Positions 34,647 to 45,200 of a stretch of DNA of 64,000 nt are shown here, one piece after another. This DNA is from Gyrodactylus bullatarudis (taxonomy: Eukaryota > Platyhelminthes > Monogenea > Gyrodactylidea > Gyrodactylidae). The stretch's first letter is position 1, and each line of letters starts with the position of its first letter. The stretch covers positions 193,848 to 257,847 of the forward strand of contig SSNU01000313.1 of assembly GCA_012064415.1 (NCBI GenBank), read 5' to 3'. The position numbers were made by a program, and so were the translations under genes. The notes under the pieces are model-generated. The model did not search any database. It saw only the letters and a program-made list of their open reading frames with translations, and was not told the DNA's origin.

Positions 34647-36021
34647 TTATTTTTTATTGTCTTCCGGATATATATCCTTATAGTTGGGAAGATTAGGTAG
34701 ATTGCCTGTCGGACTTGATGACTGAGATGAAGCATTAGCATTGTTTGGTGAGGATTGGGGAACACCTCCTTCGGGATTATCAAGAGCTTTGTTGTCAACT
34801 TCGCTTGAGGTATTTGGTTTATCAGTATTATCCTCGTTAGTAGAGTTAGCCTGAGTTATTCCATTGTACTTGCTATTGTCATCAAAGTAAGGTGGTGGAG
34901 CGTATGCATTAGCCGGAATCTTGAGAGCATCTTCATACTTTGGTAATTCATCAACCTGGTCGAGAGTAATTTTCGGATCAGGCCGATTATGAGGAAATGT
35001 GTTGCCTTCATGGTCAGGTCCACTGTCTCTTCTTCGCCCATAACGAGAGAAGAAGCCATTTCTCATGTTTCCACCTGATGAGAAGAGATCATGAATGAGA
35101 TCGTATGGAGAAACATAATCGTTTCTAGCATCAATATGACGTAAAGAGACATTTCTAGATGTTAATACCAGGTATTTATAACAATCCCATACAACACAAA
35201 TGGCATAGCCTCTCAAAGATAGAATAATTGTCTTTATAGCAACTGTTGTGACAAGACCTTCCCTTCTTGAATCATGCGATGAATTCTAAAATAAAAAATA
35301 ATTATTGAATTATAATTCGCAAAATGTTTTTTTATTAAATACTAGCTAATAGAAAACTTAAATCTAATTTTTAATAAAACCCAGAATAGATTATCAATTA
35401 GATTAATTGGTTCTTAATGTAAAATTTTCAACTTACATTATATCTGTGAATTAACTAAAATTTTAATTCTTCAGTAAGAAATTAAGTTCAAATTAAACAG
35501 TATGGCTGTAAGTTTAAGAAAAAATACTCACCATGCCATTAGTGAGTTGTCCAACCAGATTGAGAAGATTGATTGCAAAGGTGAAAATTGCCAGACAAAA
35601 ATATGGTAGAATATGTGTTGGCCTCTTTGAAATGGCTCCATAGACAAGTAACCAGCAGAAAAAGAAGAAAAATAACGAGGTCGACATATCAAAGAATGAA
35701 TTGTGGGCTGGATTACTATTTATAGTATTGTTTGGATAAAAATTGTTTGTTAAATGCGATTTCGACTTATAATGAATAGTTTCCAGCATTTCAATGACCC
35801 ATTTATAGACATTGATTAAGCGAGCTGTGATATCTGACTGTGGTTTCACCATAATTAAAACTTTCATGCATATATCTATGGCATACCAGAAGCAGTGAGC
35901 CATTCCAATTAATACTGTTCCAGTACGTACATGGATACAAAAGCAACATGTTTGGTGTCCGAAATCGGAAAAACTCCTCAATCCAAACTAAATATAAATT
36001 AAAAATCAAACCTACAAACAT
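34647..36021 (-). CDS. LAPTM4-like lysosomal transmembrane protein
   Basis: Three exons, 36021-36016, 35987-35532 and 35285-34647, give 366 codons plus stop. After a short N-terminus come the family block CCFCIHVRTGTVLIGMAH, several hydrophobic segments, and LRGYAICVVWDCYKYLV, closely like the last membrane segment of LAPTM4A/B. The hydrophilic tail has PY-type motifs (LPKYEDA, APPPYFDD, LPNYKDI), which in this family bind NEDD4 WW domains for lysosomal sorting. The tail is longer and more Ser/Asn/Pro-rich than in vertebrates. Exon 1 as modelled codes only Met-Phe before a 28-nt intron, so the start is less certain than the rest. The gene is head-to-head with the Polycomb RING gene, 81 bp between starts. 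Confidence 0.87.
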
Positions 36022-36102
36022 TGCATTCAAATAAGCGCTTCAATTCAAAGAATATTGCAATATAGTTTGCGTTGTTTAATTTACCGTTTTGTATGAATAG
36101 AA
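36022..36102. promoter_or_regulatory. Shared divergent promoter, LAPTM4-like / PCGF
   Basis: Only 81 bp separate the two modelled start codons on opposite strands. Both 5' UTRs and the core promoter must fit here or overlap the neighbouring gene. No TATA box was singled out. Confidence 0.55.
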
Positions 36103-36855
36103 ATGTTCAAGGTTTCTAAACTCAAAATTTCAGAGTTGAATTCCTTCCTTGTTTGTAATCTCTGTCATGGTTATTTGATTGATGCTACCAGTATTGTTGA
36201 ATGTCTTCATTCTTTCTGCAGAACTTGCATTTTAAATTATCTAGAAACATCAAACACTTGTCCGATATGTGATACTCTTCTTCATAAAACTAAGCCAAAG
36301 ACAGCTATTAAGAGGGATACTTGCCTTCAATCACTTGTCTATAAATTAATTCCAAACTTATTCGTTAATGAAATGCAAAGAAGAAGAGATTTTTTCGAGG
36401 ATAATAAACCAGACTGTCCTCTTTCTCCAGAGAGTTGTGGAGAAGCCAATCCCAATAGCTACTATCTCGAGGAAGATGATCAAATTAGTTTGGAATTAAG
36501 ATTTTGGGAAAAATCCACATCAGAGGCTATGGATGAACTAGAACATGAAATACCGTACTTTACTTATTTGTTATGTCCACCTAGCGTAACAATGAAGACA
36601 ATACAGAAATTTATTAAAACCAAATTCGAATTATCAACATCCTTTGACGTATTTTTATTTATTAACAATACCGATGAAAAACTCTCTGGTGATTTCACTC
36701 TGAACGATGTTATTTGCCTAAATGTCACAAAGAATCCCCAGACTAATAGCAGAAACCCATTGATCATAAATTTTTCCGTTATTTCTAAAGATTGTAATAC
36801 TTCAAATTCTTTATCTAAATTGAACAAAAATAAAAAAAATGCTCTTGTTTCATGA
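36103..36855 (+). CDS. Polycomb group RING finger protein (PCGF3-like)
   Basis: Single exon, 250 aa. A C3HC4 RING is complete: C18, C21, C34, H36, C39, C42, C53, C56. Its sequence CHGYLIDATSIVECLHSFC is the hallmark of PCGF proteins. A RAWUL-like ubiquitin fold follows at about residues 128-227 (YLLCPPSVTMKTIQKFIKTK, then LSGDFTLNDV). PCGF proteins pair with RING1 in PRC1 complexes that ubiquitinate histone H2A and interact with other subunits through RAWUL. The short total length and sequence suggest the PCGF3/l(3)73Ah branch rather than Psc. No introns. Its stop lies 14 bp from the stop of convergent COQ4. Confidence 0.88.
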   Translation: MFKVSKLKISELNSFLVCNLCHGYLIDATSIVECLHSFCRTCILNYLETSNTCPICDTLLHKTKPKTAIKRDTCLQSLVYKLIPNLFVNEMQRRRDFFEDNKPDCPLSPESCGEANPNSYYLEEDDQISLELRFWEKSTSEAMDELEHEIPYFTYLLCPPSVTMKTIQKFIKTKFELSTSFDVFLFINNTDEKLSGDFTLNDVICLNVTKNPQTNSRNPLIINFSVISKDCNTSNSLSKLNKNKKNALVS

Positions 36856-36869
36856 AAATCTGGATTTAT

Positions 36870-37664
36870 TTACTCTTTAACATCCAACCTCTTTATGGGT
36901 GGTGGGACCTTCAACATTTCTCTAAGCTCCAAGATATTGGTTTCTAAATGCTTCTCCCAGTACACACCAAGAAAGAATTTACTCTCTCGACCTGCCTTGA
37001 TAGCATACCTCAGGTGGTCGTGGAGATATCGCTTTTTTTGTCTATGAAAGGAAAATATAATTAAGAACGTACATTGGTATCAAGTTTAGAGAACCAAAAA
37101 ATCCAGCTGTGTAGCACAATGGAAGATTGGTCTGAAATGCCTCAAACCATTTTATTGTAATTTCTCCCAAGATATCGATTGGCTGATCTAGTAGAACATG
37201 TGTAAAATCATGAATTTCTCTATATCTAAGCATCAGATAGGCTAATTCAGGATCTTCAATAAACCTTATTGGAGAACGTTCTTCAGGAGAAAATGAATTA
37301 AAAGTCATAAAATTGTGGTAAACTGATCCTAAACTATTTGCGGGATAGTTTTTAAATTTATCTACAGAAAATGTGGGAGCTCGTAACAAGGGCTTTTCTG
37401 AAAGTATTCTACGACCAGATTCACTTTCAAGCATTCGTTTACGTATATTTTTCAGAGCCGGAATAGCTGTTATTTCTCCAAATGTAGCGATGTACTCTGC
37501 ATTATAGGGATTTACAAAAGATCCAAGGCCCGATCCTACTCCAAGAGCAATCTTTTGGAAAGCATTCAAACTGATATTATGATCTGTGTAAGCTAAATCA
37601 TATTAAAATGAAATTGCTTACGTTTATTGGCCAAATTTCTAATGTTTTTAATTAAAATTTTCAT
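36870..37664 (-). CDS. COQ4: Ubiquinone biosynthesis protein COQ4
   Basis: Exons 37664-37622, 37583-37073 and 37041-36870 give 241 codons plus stop. The introns are 38 and 31 nt. A basic, hydrophobic N-terminus suits a mitochondrial presequence. The core includes LGSFVNPYNAEYIATFGEIT, then the zinc-type motif HDFTHVLL with a glutamate 12 residues after the second His (HDxxHx11E). The end is a WEKHLETNILELRE block. COQ4 organises the coenzyme Q synthesis complex on the inner mitochondrial membrane and has been linked to C1 decarboxylation/hydroxylation. The polyadenylation-like AATAAA overlaps the stop codon. Head-to-head with OFD1-like, 97 bp between starts. Confidence 0.93.
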
Positions 37665-37761
37665 TTTAGAAACACAACAAAACAAATTAGTTTGATGAGT
37701 TGTCCAAATTAAAAATTTTATTTAAAAATGCTTTTTTGAGGATATTCAAAGTTATAAACTG
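37665..37761. promoter_or_regulatory. Shared divergent promoter, COQ4 / OFD1-like
   Basis: 97 bp between opposite-strand start codons. AT-rich, no specific element recognised. A bidirectional promoter is inferred from spacing. Confidence 0.55.
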
Positions 37762-39549
37762 ATGGATGGTAATTTGAGAAGGAGGCTTAAAGAGGATATA
37801 ATTAGTTTTGTCTATAAGGGAGGTCTCAAGAATGACTTAAAAAATGAGTTGAGGTATAAATTGTTGAAATTTTATTTAAATGACAGCAGTGGAACCAAAA
37901 GAAATTCTGTGGAGATTCAGGAAGATGAACTAACTCTTGTAATGGACTTTCTCGAATTTAATTGTTTGAACTATACAAAAGACATTCTTATTTCTGAAAT
38001 TAAAGATTTTGCAGTCAAAGAGAAGAAATTTCAACTAAAAACAAATGAAAGATTATCAATGCGTCTTGTGATCGACAATTTTTTCAAGTCAATTGAAAGA
38101 ACTATTGTTGAAAAATCTCAACAAACAGAATCCGTTAGTAATCAAGATAACTATGCTGTGCTAAGATTAGAGTATGAAGAAAAATTTGAAAAGTTAAAAT
38201 CCCAATTAATTGAAAGACATAAGGAGGAGTTGAAAGAGAAGCTTGAAGCTTTCGAATCTGCAGAGAGATCTAGTATCAAATTGGAAGTCTTGGAGAAAGA
38301 GAGAGAGAAATTTGATGAGAAACAAAAACATTACGAGGAAATGAATTATCTTAGAGAAAGAGAATTGCTGAAGAGAGAGTCGACCGAGTTGAATACAATA
38401 AACGACGCGAGATACAAAGAAAACTCCAGGGCTTTTATTGAGCGTCAACAACTCCAGATTGAAATTGAGTCAATAAAAACAATGAAAAAAGATTTTGAGA
38501 TAGAAAAGAAGGAGTTTGAATCTTACAAGACCAATCAAAACATGTTAATTTTGCAAAAAGAATCGCTTATTCGACAAAAAGAGGAAGATCTCAAGATGAA
38601 ATATCAAAGTTTCGAGAATGAATTGAATAATAGGATTGAGCAGCTGAAAAGAAGCAGTGAGCTTGAATTGGCAAAAGAGCGAACGTATCTGGAAGTCTTG
38701 AGAGTCTCACTAGAAGAAGAGAAAAAAATCTTCACCCAGCAAAAACTCGAGATTATGAAAATGAGAAGCGATTTACAAGAAAAATCAAGCAAAATTAGCC
38801 AAATGGAATTCTTAAGCTATGAAGATCTCAAGGCCAATTACGCAAGCAGCGAAGAAAATCTATCAGCTTTAAAGACAAACTATGAGAATCTTAACAAGAA
38901 GATTATAGAAAAAGACCAAAAGATAGAGCAGCTTGAAACGGAAATTCACAAAATAAAAATTTACAAGGAAAATTATGAAAATCTTCAAGATAATTTCAAA
39001 CGAATTCAAAGAGATTTTCATGAAAAAGAGCTGGGTTTAAGAAATGAGAATCGCAATCTTTCAGTTGAAAATGACAGCCTAATCAGCTCAGTGGAGAATT
39101 TGAAAGGAGAATTGAAAACTAATCACGAAAAACTTTTGAGAATGACCATGCAAAGAATGGAGGAAAGGAAGAAAAAGTTTGAAAGGCCACAACCTGTTAA
39201 TGTGAAAAATAATACTAAGATTACTTTTCAAAAAAATAAAGATGATAATATCGATGTGATAGAAAGAGAATATGAAAAAATCCAACTGAGTTTCAAGAAC
39301 TGGGAAATGAAAATCAAAGAAAAGCTGTTCGATTTTAACAACTCGAACGATTTCTCCTATTTTTACTCAAATCTCAGCACAGAAAGTTCAGATAGTTATT
39401 TTCCTGACAAGATATTGGTAGAGGATATAAAAAGTTTACCCCTTAATGAAGATCACCAAGAGAAGCTTGAGAAGAACTCCAAAGACAAAATTCAATCAGA
39501 TACATTGCCATCAAATACAGACACAGAACACAGTATACAGTCTGATTAA
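37762..39549 (+). CDS. OFD1-like LisH/coiled-coil centriolar protein
   Basis: Single exon, 595 aa. The first 110 residues resemble OFD1/FOP-type N-termini: a segment LRRRLKEDIISFVYKGGLKN, then a LisH-like helix pair (LTLVMDFLEFNCLNYTKDIL, about residues 54-73). The middle, about 130-460, is long coiled coil rich in Glu/Lys. The C-terminus is acidic and Ser-rich. OFD1 sits at centriole distal ends and is needed for cilium formation. The call rests on domain order rather than strong residue identity, so another LisH/coiled-coil centrosomal protein is possible. The protein is shorter than vertebrate OFD1. The lack of introns is unlike its neighbours. Confidence 0.6.
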   Translation: MDGNLRRRLKEDIISFVYKGGLKNDLKNELRYKLLKFYLNDSSGTKRNSVEIQEDELTLVMDFLEFNCLNYTKDILISEIKDFAVKEKKFQLKTNERLSMRLVIDNFFKSIERTIVEKSQQTESVSNQDNYAVLRLEYEEKFEKLKSQLIERHKEELKEKLEAFESAERSSIKLEVLEKEREKFDEKQKHYEEMNYLRERELLKRESTELNTINDARYKENSRAFIERQQLQIEIESIKTMKKDFEIEKKEFESYKTNQNMLILQKESLIRQKEEDLKMKYQSFENELNNRIEQLKRSSELELAKERTYLEVLRVSLEEEKKIFTQQKLEIMKMRSDLQEKSSKISQMEFLSYEDLKANYASSEENLSALKTNYENLNKKIIEKDQKIEQLETEIHKIKIYKENYENLQDNFKRIQRDFHEKELGLRNENRNLSVENDSLISSVENLKGELKTNHEKLLRMTMQRMEERKKKFERPQPVNVKNNTKITFQKNKDDNIDVIEREYEKIQLSFKNWEMKIKEKLFDFNNSNDFSYFYSNLSTESSDSYFPDKILVEDIKSLPLNEDHQEKLEKNSKDKIQSDTLPSNTDTEHSIQSD

Positions 39550-39832
39550 AATGGTAAATATTTTATTGGGTTGGGATTGTTTTTTACTTTTTTCAATAAA
39601 ATATACTATGTATTAAATTTTAATCCAGATGTTAATTGGATAACTCACTTGATAAAATTTCTTTAACATCATTCAACCAGATTCATGTGAAGTAAAGCTT
39701 GTTAACAGATTCAACGATTAAATAGATCGGATATCTTTCCTTTAAAATTCCTACAAAAAACAATTGGAAATTCATTTAAACTCTTAGTTTTGAATTCGAA
39801 TATTTTTGGTTTAAATATATTATAAATTTAAA

Positions 39833-41733
39833 ATGAATTTTCAAGGACGCGAATTCAGTATCGTCCCTAACGATTTTCTTCGAGATGGACAGATCCCCAT
39901 AATTAAAGTCAACGTTGATACGTATTTAGAACTCGTCATTCAGACCGTTTCAACTAATTTCAAACGCTGTCTACAGTTTATCACCCAAAGTAATATTTAA
40001 ATTATTTAGTTATTTATAGAATACAATTTTGCTAATATTGAATTTGAAGTGAGAAGTATATTAGATAAAAAGAAAGAGAATAAAAAGATCTTATATTTTG
40101 TCCGTTGGGATGGTTGGCCAATGGAGTCTTGCTCATGGGAACCAGAGAAATCTCTTGGCCCCGTACTTGAATCTCTCCCTGTTGTTGATAAGAAAGTATT
40201 TAATAAAATCAATGAGGTAAAATATCTTCATTTAAAAACCTTATTCATAGACTAAAGAAGAAAAAACCGTAATGGTTGGGAGATTATTTATCAACTTTTG
40301 TAAACAAACTAATTTTGATATTAACAAACTAATGAATCAGTGCCTCTTATTTATCAAATATAAGCCAAAACAGATAAAGCGTTCTATACTCAACTTGGAA
40401 GAAGAAAGAAAGCAATTGAACAAGTACCATGAGGCTATTGAAAATCGCCTGAATGAATTTTATGCTGATGACGCTGAAATCAAAATTGAAAATGACATTG
40501 ACTTTGAATTATTCCCAGATTCCATAGAATGGATTAAAGATTATGCTTATTCAGATGTTATTCCACCTTCCTTTCTAATTCCTCGTGTAGGATGTGAATG
40601 CCTCGATTGCTGGGACAGTAGAAGCTCTGGCTGCTGTTCATTCGTATCAAAATGTCGTTATCCATATAATAAAACAGCTCGCCTTAGATCTTTCAATATT
40701 AATCCAATCATTGAATGCAGTTCATCTTGCAAATGCGATTCTAGTTGTCCATTTAGACTCATTCAGCATGGCCGAAAATATCCTCTGTGTATATTCAAGA
40801 CAAAGAATAAAGGCTGGGGTGTAAAGGCTATTAGGTATATACCTTCAAGAACATTTATTGCAGAATATCTTGGCGAAGTTATCAATCACGAGGAAGCTGA
40901 AATTCGTGGAGCCAAGTATGATGAAGAAGGGAATACATATCTTTTCGATATAGACATTTTCGAGGATGTTCCTTTTGTAATTGACGCCTACAAGAAGGCG
41001 AATGTTTCTCACTTCTTCAATCATTCTTGTGAACCTAACATGATTGTTCGCAGTGTCTTTATAGAGATGGATAATGCTCATTTGGCAAGATTAGCCCTAT
41101 TTACTATCAGACCAATCCATCCAGGGGAAGAACTTACATTTGATTACCAAATGTCAAGTGAGTATCGAATCATCTTTAGATTTTATTAAAATTATAAAAT
41201 ATTATTGTAGTTACGACAATTGACGAAATCGATCTCAACTCAGATAATGAATCGGAAACCGCCATCTCGGTTAGTTCTAGCTCAAGTTATGTTGTTCCCG
41301 TGGTTGCGGATAAGCAAATCCAGAATGTGAGTGTTTCTGCTATTTTTTCAACTTTCGAAATTATCTACTATCTTCTAATTTAAAAAAATGCTTCATTTTC
41401 ATGAATCAAAACTTTTTTAACATGTAAAATACATAGTAATTCAATAAATTGGAAATCGATTTTCCTTACTAAATACCGCTCTTTCAACTTATCGATTCAA
41501 AAATCGGTATTTTTAGTTAATCGCTAAAATTATTATATCTATCCTATTTTATCAAGTAAATCGAGTTTTGTTTAAAATATAATTAGAAATGAAAAAAACC
41601 TAAATTTTATATTTCTTAAAATTTCATTTATTAGGCCGAGGGTCCCCTGTGTCATTGTGGTAGTGTTAATTGTCGTCGTTTCTTGATCGATAAAAAGGTT
41701 CGCAGTGTCATCAAGCAACCGGATCAATCCTGA
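39833..41733 (+). CDS. SUV39-type histone H3K9 methyltransferase
   Basis: Exons 39833-39989, 40020-40216, 40251-41157, 41211-41326 and 41635-41733 give 491 codons plus stop. The introns are 30, 34, 53 and 308 nt. The order is: a 52-residue N-terminal segment; a chromodomain (about 59-108, with FEVRSIL, then YFVRWDGWPMESCSWEP); a pre-SET zinc cluster starting near 232 (CECLDC, ending CKCDSSCPFR); a SET domain (GWGVKA at about 304, NHSCEPN at about 376, then ELTFDYQ); and post-SET CHCGSVNCRRFL (from 465). All zinc and cofactor motifs are present, so it should be active in writing H3K9me2/3 bound by HP1. There is no eIF2-gamma fusion, unlike insect Su(var)3-9. Confidence 0.93.
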
Positions 41734-42229
41734 TTTTTCCCTTTTCCAGTACAGTGTATTATCGATTTCTCGTCCTATTTATTAATATTTTATTCTTTAT
41801 TTATATTAAAAAATGAGTCTTATGCTATTAAAAGTATTTCTTTTTGATGTTTTCATTCATTCCACATCTCCTAAACGAATGAACAGTAAAAACCTCATCT
41901 ATAACAACAAAAAATCATTTTCTTGTAATAAAATAAAAATATTGTAAATCTTGACTGTCCCTTCTATGTTATACGTGTATATGATATCTTAATTGTTTTT
42001 AAAAAGAAAACGAATGAAATTCCTGTAATTATTTACCCGATATTTGAAAGATCTCCCCATACAATCAGAGAACATCTACATATTTGTATTCAATGTGAGA
42101 ATTACTGACAAGGAAAAGAAAAAAAATCATCGAGTTGTCATTTGTAAAAAATATAAATTTATTATCCTGACTAAATAGAAATAAATAAATGTATATAATA
42201 TCATAATCTGAGACCCCATCTTTTCTCTG
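41734..42229. other. Convergent intergenic region, SUV39 / VARS
   Basis: This holds both 3' UTRs. Plus-strand aataaa-type signals occur near 41.93 kb (taataaaataaaaat). No gene or RNA was recognised. Confidence 0.6.
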
Positions 42230-45200
42230 CTACATTTCAGCCTTCCCAAGACAGTCCAGAATCCTCTGATAAAATTCAATCTAAAAAAATAAAATTCAAA
42301 TTAGAAATTTCTATCATCTGAGAGTCTTGCCTTTCAGAAAAAAACAGTAATTTTATTCGATCAAAACAGGTGGATAAAAAGACAAATCTATTTTTCTTCA
42401 AAAGCTTTTCTCAGAAATTCAGGATTGCATATTATTCAATAATGAAAAAATTACATTCATGTTCCTTTGTTTCTGTGTTCCATGGAATTCGTTATCATCA
42501 GCTCTTAGACTTTGCAATTTGCTGTGAATAAAATTCTCGTACTTCAACAAACTGATATCCTGCAATATACAAAGAATTAATAAATTTGTTGGATAGCGGA
42601 TGTGAATTGTTATTGTTTTAAATAAAAAGAATCGTTGGCAACTCATTAGATAGACCCTAATGGAAATTAAAAAAAATTATATTCTAATTAGACTAAGATT
42701 CCTTCCACTTTCGAAGTCGGTGATTGGAAAAGCCGGCTAAAATATAATTTCCACACTAACTCACTCTTGGATAAACCAATTGGACTTTTCCATTTTCCTC
42801 ATAGTCAAGAGTAACGCATCTTTTCAAGTCAATACTTGGGTTGTTGAGGGGACCTATTTTGACGAGTTTTGATAGAAAAACTTGCTCATAATCTGATAAA
42901 CTTTGGCACCTAATTGAGCATTGAAGAGATTGACAATTAGTAATTTGCACAAATGCATTGATATCGGAGGAGATTCTCTTGATTTTACAGAAGGAACTTT
43001 CAATTTGTTCAAAGTCTTTTTGATAGGCCTCCTTAAAATCTTCTAGCTAAAGAACATTGTCAAAAATCCGTTAGATTAAAGTCTTTTTGCAAAAGAACTC
43101 ACTAAACCCAACTTAGGATATTTCGTTGATAATAAGACTGGTGTGTTTTTGGCGCCAAACTCTTGCCAAAGAAATTCAGTCAGACAAGGGGAATACGGAT
43201 GCAGGAGTGATATACCAGTTAGGAGGAGAAATTCTAGTTTCTTCGAATGCTTCTCATTATCACCTGGGAAATAAGCAACTATCAGATAATTCATCCAGGA
43301 ATAATTATAAAATTGTATCCAAGTACATATTGAAAGAAGCGTAAAGTTCCCATAAAACTTAGTAGAGGTAGATGAAATTTAAATATCGCTCGGGTCAGAT
43401 GAATCATAATAGAAAATTTGATAAAAATACCAAAACTATCAAAATTATAGTTTGATATGTCTTCAAGTTACTATAAATTATAAAAATTAGTTTTCGTGAT
43501 TTGAATTGCCACCATAGATTTTTCCCGCACAGAACTGAATCTCCAGTAATATGATAAAACATCACTTACGATAGCTTAAAAGAATGAGAATAATTCATGT
43601 ATTCAAATTATACTTATTTTTGTTATTTTTGTTTTAATTGCCTAACTAAATTGAAAAATTTTAAATATTTATAAATTCATAAAGTAATCAATTAACATCA
43701 TCACAATGCCCTGTCAAACAATGTGGCAAATTAATAATGAGCTTGAAAACCCTCAACCTCAACTTAGTTTGAGCCTTGTTAATATTAATAAGTGAACTCA
43801 AATGAGTCGATCTTCATGTAGAGTTACTCACTTTTAAGAGTTTCCTTCATCAATTCAAGGTAAATTGAGGATAAGTCTTCAATCCAAAATGTTTTTATTG
43901 CATTTATAGGATAGTTGACTTCAAACTGACAAATTCCAGAGAGGATTTCGTTTGTTTGCTTTATTAGTCCATTAAGTTTCATGAATATCCAAATATCTGG
44001 AATTGTCAGTGTATCCTTATTATTAGTGAATATCTGATTTTGAAGATCGCCAAGGTTGTCAGCTCGCTCGTGTGTGGGAAAAGTTTGTTTGAAATATTTA
44101 AAAGTTTGCCAAATCTTTAGTTTTCCAATTAGAAAGTGAAATTTACCTTATTTAAAAATCTATTCGCATTCACGATCATGTCTGAGGAGAATTTGATATT
44201 TGTCTTGTCCAGCGTCTGAGATAACAAGGCAATTCGTAGGGGATCTGATCCACCGGATAATTTCTGAAATTATATATCAACAAGACATACCTGTGAGGAT
44301 TTGATCACTTCAACAGGGTCAATAACATTTCCTTTACTTTTTGACATTTTTTTGCCTTCCTTATCACAGATCATTCCGTGAAGATAAATCTACAAGATAA
44401 TTTTGAATATAAAATTTATTTTTGTAAATTTCAGAAACAAGAAGACATATAAGCAACGCTTATAAAGCGTTTGATAATTTTATATTATGTATTAAAATTA
44501 AACTTGCTATCAGAATAAAGCCGTCGCAAACTTTTATTTAGCTCTAATCATTTGATAATCGAATAGAATTACAGTTTTTAGAGTAATTTAATTCAGAAAT
44601 ACTCTCAATAATGATTAAGTATGAAAACAAAATGATAAAACTGCTTACTACTACTATTGTAAAATTTATAAGGAAATTAAGAAGCTGTTTTATTATAAGG
44701 AAATTTATTTATTAAAACTCCAAATACGTTCGGTTCACTGTAATTGATTCAAAATTTCTAAGTACCATTCTGAGAATAAGAATTTTGTATAACTCTATAG
44801 ATTTTTTTAACAATTTTTATAGCTGAATAAAAAATATAAAATTGAATTGATAGAAAAGGCCTTATGCATCGATGTATGAAATATTCAAAATCAAAAATTA
44901 ATAAATTTTATTCGAATACCTTTTTAAAGGGGACATCTCTTCTGAAATATTGACTCATCATTACCATTCTAGCGACCCAGAAGAAAAGAATATCAAAGCC
45001 AGTTTCAATAAACTCCATGGGGAAGTTTGATTTCAACTTCTCATTTGGCCAACCGGAAATTGATAACGGTAAGAGTGATGAGCTGAACCATGTGTCCAAG
45101 ACGTTAGTATCTACAAAAAGAAAAAATTTATGAATCATCACTGATCATAAGGAAATAGTATCACGTACCCTGTTTAATTTGGTCAATGGGAATTGAATTG

